DNA of 55,140 nt from Myxococcota bacterium (GTDB lineage Bacteria; Myxococcota_A; UBA796; UBA2385), in the NCBI GenBank assembly GCA_023150805.1, contig JAKLKF010000013.1, positions 1 to 55,140 on the forward strand, in the 5' to 3' direction. A program made the position numbers and the translations under genes. The notes beneath the pieces were generated by a model, which made no database searches, had not been told where the DNA came from, and saw only the letters and a list, made by a program, of their open reading frames with translations. Positions 6,696-17,289 of this stretch are shown here, in pieces; the stretch's first letter is position 1; each line of letters starts with the position of its first letter.

Positions 6696-7445
6696 ATGCT
6701 GCTGATGCTGTCCCTGCTGGTGGCCTGCGAGTCGAAGCCCGAGGTGGTGGAGGGGGAGTGCCTGCCCGTCGAGGAGCGCCTGCACGTGGCGGCCTGCGTG
6801 GTGCCGGCGGGGGCGCTGCCCGGCGAGGTGGAGGTGGACGAGGTGCGCGCGGTGGAGCTGGTGGGGGCCACGGTGGTGGACGCCGGCAGCGGCGCCCCGC
6901 CCGAGGGCTGCCGGTCCTTCCACGCCTGGAGCGCCGGGAGCGAGGTGGAGCTGGGCAGCAGCGGCTCGGCCTGGGTGACCCTGGAGGACGCGGGCGGTGC
7001 GCGGTGGACGCTGTCGCTCTCGGCGGGCGGCACGCTGCCGGACCTGGGCAGCTTCGGTGCGCTGGACCTGTCCTGGTCGCAGGCGGACCTGTCGGGCTTC
7101 GCGGGCGAGTACGGCGAGACGGCGCTGTCGCTGACCCGCGCGGACGACGGCTCGCTGGTGGCCTGGCTGGAGGACGGCACGCACCTGGAGGGGATGGACC
7201 TGCCCGCGGGCGTGACGGCGACGCGCGCCGACGAGGAGTGTCGGCAGGACCAGGAGTGCGGGACCGACGTGTGGTACCGCGCGGACGTGTCGGTGGACGG
7301 CGAGGAGGCGACGCTGCGGCCGGGCGGCTCGGAGGTGCTGGGCGGCTACGTGGTGACCTTCGAGGGGCAGCGCGTGGTCGAGGACCTGGAGTGCAGCGAG
7401 ACCTCGGACGGCGGCGCGGGCCTGGCGGTGGTGCGCGCGGGGTGA
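6696..7445 (+). CDS. Lipoprotein of unknown function
   Basis: The ATG at 6696 follows GGAGG by seven bases and gives MLLMLSLLVAC, a lipoprotein signal with the lipobox LVAC, so the mature protein starts at Cys11. An ATG at 6660 is in frame but would bury the signal. The 249-residue product has four to six further cysteines, probably disulphide-paired in the periplasm, and otherwise reads as beta-rich with no family I recognise. The neighbouring acyltransferase is divergent, with starts about 130 bp apart. Confidence 0.7.
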   Translation: MLLMLSLLVACESKPEVVEGECLPVEERLHVAACVVPAGALPGEVEVDEVRAVELVGATVVDAGSGAPPEGCRSFHAWSAGSEVELGSSGSAWVTLEDAGGARWTLSLSAGGTLPDLGSFGALDLSWSQADLSGFAGEYGETALSLTRADDGSLVAWLEDGTHLEGMDLPAGVTATRADEECRQDQECGTDVWYRADVSVDGEEATLRPGGSEVLGGYVVTFEGQRVVEDLECSETSDGGAGLAVVRAG

Positions 7446-7479
7446 GCGTGGGGGGATGGGGATGATCGTGGGGACGGGA

Positions 7480-7915
7480 GGCCCCCCTCCGCCCCCTGCG
7501 GGGGCACCTCCCCCCCCTTCGGAGTGGGAGGGACGTGGGGGACGGGCTGGTCCTGTTGTCAGGCAGGCCCAACCGCGCCGACCGACCCGTACCCCCCGTT
7601 CCCTCGCCCCCAGCGGGGGAGAGGGTGCCGCGAAGCGGCGGGTGAGGGGGTCGAGTGCGCTGGTGGATCCTTGCTGATCGCGGAGGGTTGATCGTGGGTG
7701 CGGCAGGCCCCCCTCCGCCCCCTGCGGGGGCACCTCCCCCCCCTTCGGGGTGGGAGGGACGTGGGGGATGGGCTGGTCCTGTTGTCAGGCAGGCCCATGC
7801 GCGCCGACCGACCCGTACCCCCCGTTCCCTCGCCCCCAGCGGGGGAGAGGGTGCCGCGAAGCGGCGGGTGAGGGGGACGAGTGCTTGCGTAGATCCTGGC
7901 TGATCGCAGTGGGAG
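7480..7915. repeat. 226-bp direct tandem duplication, non-coding
   Basis: Two adjacent copies (7480-7705 and from 7706) are nearly identical. Each contains several hairpin-forming blocks, such as CCCCCTGCGGGGG and CCCTCGCCCCCAGCGGGG with its pairing tail. The second resembles the dispersed palindromic REP-type elements seen between genes of GC-rich bacteria. The 500-bp stretch between the lipoprotein and the DUF559 gene holds only this duplication; the open frames across it are by-products of composition. Confidence 0.85.
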
Positions 7916-7947
7916 GCCCACCCCCTCCGCCCCTCGGCCCTCCACCC

Positions 7948-8319
7948 CTACCCCCCGCCCCCGCCCGACCGCCCCTCCTCGATGGCGTCGAGGATCGCCT
8001 GCAGCACGACCTCTGGCCTGCCGCTGACCTCGTCGTTCCAGAAGCGCAGGACGGTCACACCCTGGCTGGCCAGCCAGGCGGTGCGCGCGGCGTCCTGCTC
8101 GGCGCGGTCCAGGTGGCCGGTGCCGTCCAGCTCGACGGCCAGGCGGGCCTGGGGGCAGTAGAAGTCCAGGACGTAGGGGCCCAGGGGGTGCTGCCGCCGG
8201 AAGTGGTGGCCGCCCAGGCGCCCCCCGCGCAGCAGCTGCCACAGCCACTGCTCGGGCTCGGTGGCCCCCCGCCGCAGGGCGCGGGCCTTGGCGGTGGCGC
8301 TGGGCTGCTGCCGGGGCAA
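7948..8319 (-). CDS. DUF559 family protein (Vsr/restriction-endonuclease-like fold)
   Basis: The 123-residue protein shows the DUF559 pattern: an N-terminal ATEPEQWLWQLLR helix, then the core FRRQHPLGPYVLDFYC, followed by RLAVELDGTGHLD and VTVLRFWNDEV. The Asp of YVLDFY and the Glu of AVELDG fit the PD-(D/E)XK-like active site of this fold. The family is related to very-short-patch repair endonucleases, but its substrate is not established. It lies 9 bp downstream of the oligopeptidase gene on the same strand and may be co-transcribed. The C-terminal poly-Gly is unusual. Confidence 0.8.
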   Translation of the reverse strand: MPRQQPSATAKARALRRGATEPEQWLWQLLRGGRLGGHHFRRQHPLGPYVLDFYCPQARLAVELDGTGHLDRAEQDAARTAWLASQGVTVLRFWNDEVSGRPEVVLQAILDAIEEGRSGGGGG

Positions 8320-8328
8320 CGCCGCTCC

Positions 8329-10611
<2,283 letters not shown>

Positions 10612-10739
10612 GCGGGGGGTCTCCGGCGCGGGGGAAGGAGCACCCTACAGCGCGGAGGCGGGCACGTCGACCCGGTCCTGTGCGGGCTGACACAGGGGCA
10701 GGGGTGGGCTGGCGCAGGCGGGACCCGGCGGCGCGGGGC

Positions 10740-11096
10740 TCAGCCGTCGGCGCAGCGCACGCAGCGGGTGGTCGTGGGCATGGCGACCAGCCGCCGGGGC
10801 TCGATCTCGTCGCCGCAGAGGGCGCACTCGCCGTAGCTGCCGTCGTCGATGCGCTGCAGCGCGGCGCGCAGGGCGCTGATCCGCGTCCGGCCGCTCTCCT
10901 CGAGGGCCTCCAGCACCTCGTCGTTCTCCTGGAGCTGGGCCGCTTCGGTCCAGTCGTGGGGGATCTCGCGATCCTCGTTCTGCAGGTGGGACTGGATCTT
11001 GTCCTGGCGGCCCGCCAGGTGCCCGAGCTCCATGAGCAGGTGCTCGCGCATGGCGTTCAGGTCGACGGCGCCGTCGGGCAGGAGCAGGGCGGACAT
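10740..11096 (-). CDS. DksA/TraR-type C4 zinc-finger protein
   Basis: A 118-residue protein with a helical, acidic N-terminal half and a C-terminal zinc finger made of CALCGDEI and TTRCVRC. This is the DksA/TraR arrangement, and RIDDGSYGECALCGDEI is typical. DksA-like proteins bind the RNA polymerase secondary channel and modulate transcription, often with ppGpp. I chose the ATG at 11096 (MSALLLPDGAV); the longer open frame upstream is antisense to the sugar dehydrogenase. The DxxDxA acidic tip of true DksA is not evident, so the precise role is open. Confidence 0.85.
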   Translation of the reverse strand: MSALLLPDGAVDLNAMREHLLMELGHLAGRQDKIQSHLQNEDREIPHDWTEAAQLQENDEVLEALEESGRTRISALRAALQRIDDGSYGECALCGDEIEPRRLVAMPTTTRCVRCADG

Positions 11097-11204
11097 GGGG
11101 GCTCCGGATCGCGAGGGTGGGGCGAAAGAGTGCAAGTCTCGCGCCAGATCCGGGGCCCGCGGGGAGGGGTAGGAGGGACGGGACCCCCGCCCCCCGAGGT
11201 CCTC

Positions 11205-13370
11205 GTGCTGCTGCTCCTCCTGCTGTGCTGTCGGACCGACCCGGGTCCGGGCCCGACCGACGACACCGCCAGCCAGGACGGCGGCGCCGATCCGGGGACC
11301 GATGGCGGCGGCGACGGCGGCGGCGCGGACGGCGGCACCACCGACGGCGGCACCCCGGCGCCGGGGGAGGGGCCGCGCTGCAGCCTGCCCGCCTCGCCGC
11401 CGGTCGCCGCGGGCGAGGTGGGCCTGGCGCGGGCCTTCCCCGCGCTGTCCTTCGACCTGCCCATCTTCCTGACCCAGGCGCCCGGCGACGCCGAGCGGTG
11501 GTGGGTGATCGAGCAGCAGGCGGGGATCCGGACCTGGTCGGGCGAGGACGCGACCGAGGCGCCCTTCGCGCTGGACCTGCGCGACCGCCTGTTCGTGTCC
11601 TACGAGTGCGGCGTGCTGGGCCTGGCCTTCGACCCGGACTTCGCGCGCAACGGCCACGCCTGGGTGGTCTACACCACCGCGGGCACCGGGGGCGCCGCGG
11701 CGGACTGGCACCTCTCCCGCTTCACCAGCCTGGACGGTGGACAGAGCTTCGACCCCGACAGCGAGCTGGTCGTGCTGGAGCTGGCCCAGCCCTACCAGAA
11801 CCACAACGGCGGGGCCCTGGCCTTCGGGCCGGACGGCTACCTGTACGTCAGCGTCGGCGACGGGGGCAGCGCCGGCGACCCGCTGGGCACCGGCCAGGAC
11901 CCGACCGACCTGTTCGGCGCCATCCTGCGGCTGGACGTCTCCGAGGCCACCGAGGGCGCGCCCTACGCGATCCCCGCCGACAACCCCTTCGCCGCCGAGG
12001 GGCTGTTCGCCGGCCAGCCCGGCGCCCCCGAGGTCTACGCCTGGGGCCTGCGCAACGCCTGGGCCATGTCCTTCGACCGCGCCACCGGCGAGCTGTGGGC
12101 CGGCGACGTGGGCCAGGACCGCTGGGAGGAGATCGACCGGATCGAGGCCGGCGGCAACTACGGCTGGAGCGAGATGGAGGGCAGCGCCTGCTACCAGGCG
12201 GGCTGCGAGACCGAGGGGCTGCTGCTGCCGGAGGCCGAGTACAGCCACGACGAGGGCCGCAGCGTCACCGGCGGCGTGGTCTACCGGGGCGAGGCGCTGG
12301 CGCTGGTCGGCGCCTACCTGTACGCGGACTTCTGGACCGGCCGGCTGTGGGCCCTGGAGGCCGACCCGCGGACCGGCGGGGCGGCCGCGCGGCTGCTCTT
12401 GGAGCCCGAGCACTCCTGGTCGGGCTTCGCCCAGGACCCGGCGGGCGAGGTGCTGCTGCTCAGCATGTACGAGGGCACGGCCTGGCGGGTGGTGCCCGCG
12501 GGCGAGGGGGAGGTGTCCGACTTCCCGCAGCGGCTGTCCGAGACCGGCTGCGTGGACCCCCTGGCGCCCACCCAGGTGGCGGCGGGGCTGCTGCCCTACG
12601 AGGTGCGCCACCCCTTCTGGTCCGACGGCGCCGACAAGGCGCGCTGGCTCTCCCTGCCCGAGGGCGGGGTGGCCACCGTGGGCGAGGGCGGCGACCTGTC
12701 GCTGCCGGCGGGCAGCGTGGTGGTCAAGGAGTTCCGCCGGGACGGGCGCCCCTTCGAGACGCGGCTGCTGGTCCACCACGAGGACGGCAGCCACGCCGGC
12801 TACAGCTACCGCTGGGACGAGGACGGCGCCGACGCGACCCTGCTGGACGGCTCTCTGCGCGAGGACGTGGCGGGGCAGGCCTGGCACTACCCCAGCCGGG
12901 CCGAGTGCCGGACCTGCCACACCGACGTGGCCAGCGTGAGCCTGGGGCTGGAGCTGGCGCAGCTCGGCGAGGAGGTGGCGGCCTGGCGGGAGGCGGGCCT
13001 GCTGGCCGGCGAGGCGGCGGTGACTCCGCTGGTGGCGCTCGACGATCCGGACCTGGACGCGGCGGCGCGCTCCTACCTGCACGCCAACTGCGCCTTCTGC
13101 CACCAGCCCGGCGGGCCCGGCGGCGGCAGCCTGGACCTGCGCTGGGGCGTGGACCTGGCCGAGAGCGGGCTGTGCGCGGCGCCCTCGCAGGGGGACCTGG
13201 GCATCGAGGACGCCCGGATCGTCGCCCCGGGGGAGCCGGCGCGCAGCGTGCTGCTGGCGCGGATCCGCGACCTGGGGGCGGCGCGCATGCCGCCGCTGGG
13301 CAGCCTGCAGGTGGACGAGGCCGGCGCGGCGCGGATCGAGGAGTGGATCGCCGCGGGCGCGTGCAGGTAG
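11205..13370 (+). CDS. PQQ-type sugar dehydrogenase propeller fused to a diheme cytochrome c domain, lipoprotein
   Basis: The start is a GTG with GAGGT four bases before it, giving a run of leucines and a Cys pair as lipoprotein signal, then an Asp/Gly-rich linker (residues 15-50). Residues 70-440 match the glucose/sorbosone dehydrogenase propeller (GALAFGPDGYLYVSVGDGG, AWGLRNAWAMSFD, GGNYGWSEMEGS). Residues 450-720 resemble the SO_2930-type diheme cytochrome: PYEVRHPFWSDGADKARWL, then the heme sites CRTCH and CAFCH. The fusion would pass electrons from substrate oxidation directly to heme outside the cytoplasmic membrane. No PQQ biosynthesis genes are in the window. Substrate unknown. Confidence 0.8.
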   Translation: MLLLLLLCCRTDPGPGPTDDTASQDGGADPGTDGGGDGGGADGGTTDGGTPAPGEGPRCSLPASPPVAAGEVGLARAFPALSFDLPIFLTQAPGDAERWWVIEQQAGIRTWSGEDATEAPFALDLRDRLFVSYECGVLGLAFDPDFARNGHAWVVYTTAGTGGAAADWHLSRFTSLDGGQSFDPDSELVVLELAQPYQNHNGGALAFGPDGYLYVSVGDGGSAGDPLGTGQDPTDLFGAILRLDVSEATEGAPYAIPADNPFAAEGLFAGQPGAPEVYAWGLRNAWAMSFDRATGELWAGDVGQDRWEEIDRIEAGGNYGWSEMEGSACYQAGCETEGLLLPEAEYSHDEGRSVTGGVVYRGEALALVGAYLYADFWTGRLWALEADPRTGGAAARLLLEPEHSWSGFAQDPAGEVLLLSMYEGTAWRVVPAGEGEVSDFPQRLSETGCVDPLAPTQVAAGLLPYEVRHPFWSDGADKARWLSLPEGGVATVGEGGDLSLPAGSVVVKEFRRDGRPFETRLLVHHEDGSHAGYSYRWDEDGADATLLDGSLREDVAGQAWHYPSRAECRTCHTDVASVSLGLELAQLGEEVAAWREAGLLAGEAAVTPLVALDDPDLDAAARSYLHANCAFCHQPGGPGGGSLDLRWGVDLAESGLCAAPSQGDLGIEDARIVAPGEPARSVLLARIRDLGAARMPPLGSLQVDEAGAARIEEWIAAGACR

Positions 13371-13461
13371 GTCGCGCGACCAGGAAACTGAGGTGGAGGG
13401 GTTTCTTGGTCGGCGCCCGCATCGATCAATGGATAACAGCCGGCACCTGAAGCTAGCGGTG

Positions 13462-14313
13462 CTAGGACAGGGCGAAGGGCAGGACCTGGTCCAGGGCGGT
13501 GAGCACGGCGCCGCGGGGGTTCTGGGCGAGGAAGGCGCGCTCGTAGGCGGGGGTGTGGGCGTTGGCCAGCAGGCCGACGCGGGCGCCGCGGGCCCAGGGC
13601 AGGCACAGGTCGAGCTCGAAGATGTCGCCGACGACGACCAGGTCGGACCAGCCCAGGCCCCGCTCGGCGAGCAGGCCCTCCAGCACCTCGGCGTAGTGGC
13701 GGCGGCGCAGCAGGACGGGGCGGTCCAGGCCCGGCAGCTCCAGGTGCTCGGGCACGGCCTGCCAGGCGTGGTCGATGACGTACTTGCGGGCGCGGCCGTG
13801 CACGCGGTCGACCAGCCAGTCCAGGGCGCCGTCCGGCCCGCCCAGGACGCGGACCTTGTGCTGGACGGCGTCGGTGTGGCTGTTGGTGACGATGCAGGTG
13901 TGCAGGTCGGCGGCCTGGCCCAGGTCGGAGAGCGCCTGGCGCGCGCCGTCGCGGAAGGCGATCCGGGTCTTGGTGTAGTTGTACTTGTAGAGGATGCCGT
14001 CGAGCAGGCGGGTGCGGTCCTGCTCGCGCGGGAAGGCGCCGGTCTCCTCGAAGATGCGCCGGGCGACGGGCATGATGCGCAGGTAGGGGTCGACGGTGGC
14101 GGGCGCGACGATCCGCCCGTCGAAGACCCAGCCGTAGCGGGCCGGCGCGGCGGCCACCTCGGCCTCGAAGCGGTGGGCGAGGGCGTCGACCTCGGGCCGG
14201 GTCAGGCCGGTGAGGACGGCGAGATCGTCGAGGTAGCCGTCGCGGAAGGGCGCGCCCTCGGCCTCGGCGTCGGTCATGGTGCCGTCGAAGTCCAGCACGA
14301 GCAGGCGCGGCAT
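13462..14313 (-). CDS. HAD-superfamily hydrolase
   Basis: The N-terminus LLVLDFDGTMTDAEAEG is HAD motif I with the nucleophile and acid/base aspartates (DFDGT). Motif II is in CIVTNSHTDAV, and motif III/IV is plausibly VVVGDIFELDLCLPW. A phosphatase acting on a small phosphorylated metabolite is the usual role, but the substrate cannot be read from the sequence. Its 283 residues include a large cap between motifs I and II (residues 20-130). It is divergent from phosphatidylserine synthase across 41 bp. Confidence 0.8.
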   Translation of the reverse strand: MPRLLVLDFDGTMTDAEAEGAPFRDGYLDDLAVLTGLTRPEVDALAHRFEAEVAAAPARYGWVFDGRIVAPATVDPYLRIMPVARRIFEETGAFPREQDRTRLLDGILYKYNYTKTRIAFRDGARQALSDLGQAADLHTCIVTNSHTDAVQHKVRVLGGPDGALDWLVDRVHGRARKYVIDHAWQAVPEHLELPGLDRPVLLRRRHYAEVLEGLLAERGLGWSDLVVVGDIFELDLCLPWARGARVGLLANAHTPAYERAFLAQNPRGAVLTALDQVLPFALS

Positions 14314-14354
14314 GTGCTCTCCAGGTCGGGTGCCGCTCCTACCCCGCTGGTAGA

Positions 14355-15032
14355 GTGCCGTCCGTGACCGACGCCCCCCGCTCGCCCTCGATGTTCAAGA
14401 GCCTGGCCCTGGCCGACTACGTCACGCTGGTGAACGCGGCGGCGGGCACGGGGACCATCTTCGCCTGCCTCAACCACATGGACGTGGCCGGCCGCGCCTG
14501 CGCCGACGCCGGCAAGGCCCACCTGGCGGCCTGCGTGGACAGCCCGTGGCTGTGGGCGGCCTTCGGGCTGCTGCCGGTGGCCTTCGTGGCCGACGCGCTG
14601 GACGGCTGGGTGGCGCGGCGGCACAAGCGGCAGAGCCCCTACGGCGGCGACCTGGACAGCCTGGCGGACGTGATCTCCTTCGGCGTGGCGCCGGCGGTGG
14701 TGGGCTTCACGCTGGGGATCCGCGGCGGCTGGGACAGCCTGGTGCTCATCTTCTTCGTGGCCTGCGGCGCCGCCCGGCTGGCGCGCTTCAACGTGACGGC
14801 CTCCAGCCTGGCCACCGACACGGGCAAGGTCAGCCACTTCGAGGGCACGCCGATCCCGACCAGCCTGTTCATCGTGCTGCTGCTCTTCGTGGCCTGGCGG
14901 CTGCACGCCGTCGGCGACGCGCTGTGGCTGGGCGAGCTGCGGCTGGGCCCCTCGGCGCTGCACCCCCTGGTCATCCTGTACGCGATCTCCGGCACGCTGA
15001 TGGTCAGCCGCGTCAAGATCCCCAAGCCCTGA
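14355..15032 (+). CDS. pssA: CDP-diacylglycerol--serine O-phosphatidyltransferase
   Basis: The protein carries the CDP-alcohol phosphatidyltransferase signature DG-x2-AR-x8-G-x3-D-x3-D, visible as DGWVARR ... GGDLDSLAD near residues 83-106, within a multi-pass membrane protein of 225 residues. The start MFKSLALADYVTLVNAAAG (from residue 13) and the PCARLARFN-like CGAARLARFNV block favour phosphatidylserine synthase over phosphatidylglycerophosphate synthase. It makes phosphatidylserine, the precursor of phosphatidylethanolamine. GTGs at 14355 and 14364 and an ATG at 14391 are all possible starts. The YARHG lipoprotein follows after 9 bp, so they probably share a transcript. Confidence 0.88.
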   Translation: MPSVTDAPRSPSMFKSLALADYVTLVNAAAGTGTIFACLNHMDVAGRACADAGKAHLAACVDSPWLWAAFGLLPVAFVADALDGWVARRHKRQSPYGGDLDSLADVISFGVAPAVVGFTLGIRGGWDSLVLIFFVACGAARLARFNVTASSLATDTGKVSHFEGTPIPTSLFIVLLLFVAWRLHAVGDALWLGELRLGPSALHPLVILYAISGTLMVSRVKIPKP

Positions 15033-15041
15033 AGGACCCCC

Positions 15042-15551
15042 ATGGCCCTGCTCGCCGTGCTCTCCCTGCTGCTCGCCTGCGGCGAGTCCGACGCCCCCGC
15101 CCCCACCGCCCCTGCCGCCGCGCCGGCCCCCGCGGCGGCGCCCGCCCCCGCCGCGCCCGCCCCGGGTCCCGACCCGCTGGCCGGCAAGTCCAAGCGCGAG
15201 ATCTGCGAGGACAACGGCCTGGCCCTGATCCAGTGGGACTTCGACACCCTGCAGGCCGACTTCCGCGGCACCTGCTGCGGCGCCGACGGGATCCAGGACG
15301 ACCCGATCTGCGAGCTGGACTGGCCCTTCTCGGATGTGCCGCCGTGCAGCGCCTACGACGCGATGCGCAACCACATCTACGCCCGCTACGGCTACGACTT
15401 CAACGACCCGACCTGGGAGCAGGAGTTCGAGAAGCGCGACTGGTACGTGCAGCGCAAGGACTTCGACCCGAGCTGGCTGAGCCCCGCGGCGAAGAAGAAC
15501 GTCGAGAAGCTCAAGCAGCGCAAGAAGGACAAGGTCGCCTGCGAGGGCTGA
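15042..15551 (+). CDS. YARHG-domain lipoprotein
   Basis: The first residues MALLAVLSLLLAC form a lipoprotein signal. An Ala/Pro-rich linker (residues 18-45) then separates the anchor from two small modules. The C-terminal one (residues 105-165) is a YARHG domain: YDAMRNHIYARYGYDF, then DWYVQRKDFDPSWLSPAAKK. This extracellular domain is found in envelope proteins of many bacteria and its role is not firmly known. The middle module has four cysteines (CCGADG, PICELDW, PPCSAY) likely in disulphides. It follows pssA closely on the same strand. Confidence 0.85.
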   Translation: MALLAVLSLLLACGESDAPAPTAPAAAPAPAAAPAPAAPAPGPDPLAGKSKREICEDNGLALIQWDFDTLQADFRGTCCGADGIQDDPICELDWPFSDVPPCSAYDAMRNHIYARYGYDFNDPTWEQEFEKRDWYVQRKDFDPSWLSPAAKKNVEKLKQRKKDKVACEG

Positions 15552-15575
15552 GACGCCGGCGGGCGGCCGGACCGG

Positions 15576-16073
15576 TCAGCCGTCGGCGCCGTAGAAGACC
15601 TCGATCACCTCCATCTCCAGGCTGCCCTTGGGCAGGGAGACGGTGACCATGTCCCCGGCCCGCCGGCCGAGCAGGGCCTTGCCGATGGGGCTCTGCACGC
15701 TGATGCGGCCGGTGGTGGGGTCGCTCTCGTCCTGGTCGACCAGGCGGTAGACCCGGGTGACCGGGTCCTCGTCGGCCTTCTCGTAGGCCTCGACCGTGAC
15801 CCGGGCGCCGAAGACGACGTCCTTGCGCCGGGGCAGGGTGGCCAGGTCGACGACGGTCACGCCCTCTACCTTCTTGCGCAGGTAGCGCAGGCGGCTGTCG
15901 ATCTCGCGCAGGCGCTTCTTGCCGTAGATGTACTCGGCGTTCTCGCTGCGGTCGCCCAGCTCGGCGGCGGCGGTGACCTGGGCGACCACCTCGGGCCGCT
16001 CCTTGTGCCAGAGCTGCTCGATCTCGGTGGCGATGCGCTCGTAGCCTTCTTTCGTGAGGTACCGCCCCGACAT
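15576..16073 (-). CDS. greB: Transcript cleavage factor, GreA/GreB family (GreB-like)
   Basis: A 165-residue protein beginning RYLTKEGYERIATEIEQL, with LGDRSENAEYIYGKKRLREI at the coiled-coil hairpin tip (the acidic Asp and Glu that insert into the polymerase active site), and the C-terminal PIGKALLGRRAGDMVTV FKBP-like fold. Gre factors rescue backtracked RNA polymerase by stimulating transcript cleavage. The IYGKKRLREID stretch is closer to GreB than GreA. Its ATG (16073-16071) overlaps the stop of the upstream dioxygenase gene (ATGA), so translation is probably coupled. Confidence 0.9.
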   Translation of the reverse strand: MSGRYLTKEGYERIATEIEQLWHKERPEVVAQVTAAAELGDRSENAEYIYGKKRLREIDSRLRYLRKKVEGVTVVDLATLPRRKDVVFGARVTVEAYEKADEDPVTRVYRLVDQDESDPTTGRISVQSPIGKALLGRRAGDMVTVSLPKGSLEMEVIEVFYGADG

Positions 16074-17188
16074 CAGGCGCCCCCGCCGGCGAAGGCGTAG
16101 AAGGAGGCCTCGGGCAGCTCGGGCAGCTCGTGGCGGGGCAGCAGCAGGGTGCGCACGGTCCACAGCTCGGTGAAGATGCGCATGGCCGTGGTCTGGTCCA
16201 GGTACTCGACGCCGCTGCTGCCGCCGGTGCCGATGCGGCGGCCGATGACCCGCTCGACCATGCGGGCGTGGCGGTGGCGCCACAGGACGAGCTGCTCCTC
16301 GGTCTCGACGATGGTGTCGACCAGCAGGCGGGGCCAGGCCAGCAGGGGCAGCTCGCGGTAGCTCTCGATGAAGACCAGGGCGGCGCGCACCCGGCGGGTC
16401 CGGTCGCGGTCGGGCTCGGGCACGTCCTCGGCCAGCAGGAAGCTGCGCGCCTGGGCGGTCGCCAGGGCGAAGCGCTCGCCCACCTTGGCGGGGTCCACGC
16501 CGAGCGCGGCGGGCATGGCCACGGCCTGGCGGGCGTGCAGGTCGGCGACGCGGGCCAGGTAGTCGTCGACGAAGGCGGTGACGACGGCGGCGTCGCCCGG
16601 GTCGGCGGGGCCGCTGCCCCGGATCGGCGTGCGGTAGAGCCACTCCTGCAGGGCGCCCTTGAGCGTGACCTCGGCCATGGCCTGCTGCAGCTGGCCGAGC
16701 GCGACGGCGCTGCTGGGGCTGGTCTCGGCCAGCTTGCGGATGTGGGCGATGGGGTCGACGTCGCCGTACCGGACGCGCTTGTCCATGTCCACGCCCAGCA
16801 GGACCTCGAGCACCCGCATCTGGAAGCTCTGGAAGCCGCTGGCGGGCACGAGCTTGTCGCGGAAGGCCAGGAAGTCCTGCGGGGTGAGCGTCTCCATCAC
16901 CTCGAACTGGCTGACGGCCAGGCGCAGGATGGTGGTGACGCGGCGCAGGTGGTGCACCACGTGGGGCACGGTCTCCTCGGGGACGCGGGGCTCGGCCAGG
17001 TGGTCGCGCGCCAGGCGCAGCTCGCGGATCGCCAGCTTGAACCACAGCTCGAAGGCCTGGTGCACGATGATGAAGTGCAGCTCGTCGGGCTTGAGCTGGG
17101 TCTCGTCGCGCTCCAGCCCGTCCTGGATGGACAGGAGCTGGTCGAGGTGGAGGTAGTCCCAGTAGTTGGGCGGGCCGGCGGCGGGCAT
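16073..17188 (-). CDS. kynA: Tryptophan 2,3-dioxygenase
   Basis: This heme enzyme opens the tryptophan indole ring to N-formylkynurenine, the first step of the kynurenine pathway. The family blocks are all present: NYWDYLHLDQLLSIQDG at the N-terminus, LHFIIVHQAFELWFKLAIRE, QFEVMETLTPQDFLAFRDKL, and RHARMVERVIGRRIGTGGSSG, with the heme-ligand His in the last. The length of 371 residues is longer than most bacterial enzymes (about 280) and nearer the eukaryotic size. No other kynurenine-pathway gene is nearby; the stop overlaps the greB start. Confidence 0.9.
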   Translation of the reverse strand: MPAAGPPNYWDYLHLDQLLSIQDGLERDETQLKPDELHFIIVHQAFELWFKLAIRELRLARDHLAEPRVPEETVPHVVHHLRRVTTILRLAVSQFEVMETLTPQDFLAFRDKLVPASGFQSFQMRVLEVLLGVDMDKRVRYGDVDPIAHIRKLAETSPSSAVALGQLQQAMAEVTLKGALQEWLYRTPIRGSGPADPGDAAVVTAFVDDYLARVADLHARQAVAMPAALGVDPAKVGERFALATAQARSFLLAEDVPEPDRDRTRRVRAALVFIESYRELPLLAWPRLLVDTIVETEEQLVLWRHRHARMVERVIGRRIGTGGSSGVEYLDQTTAMRIFTELWTVRTLLLPRHELPELPEASFYAFAGGGA

Positions 17189-17289
17189 GGGGACCTCGGG
17201 GGTGCGACCGCCAGCCTATCCAACGGGGGGCGGCCCGCGTGCTACCGTGCCGGCCCCCCGACCTTCCCCGGTCCGCTCCTGGAGGCCCC

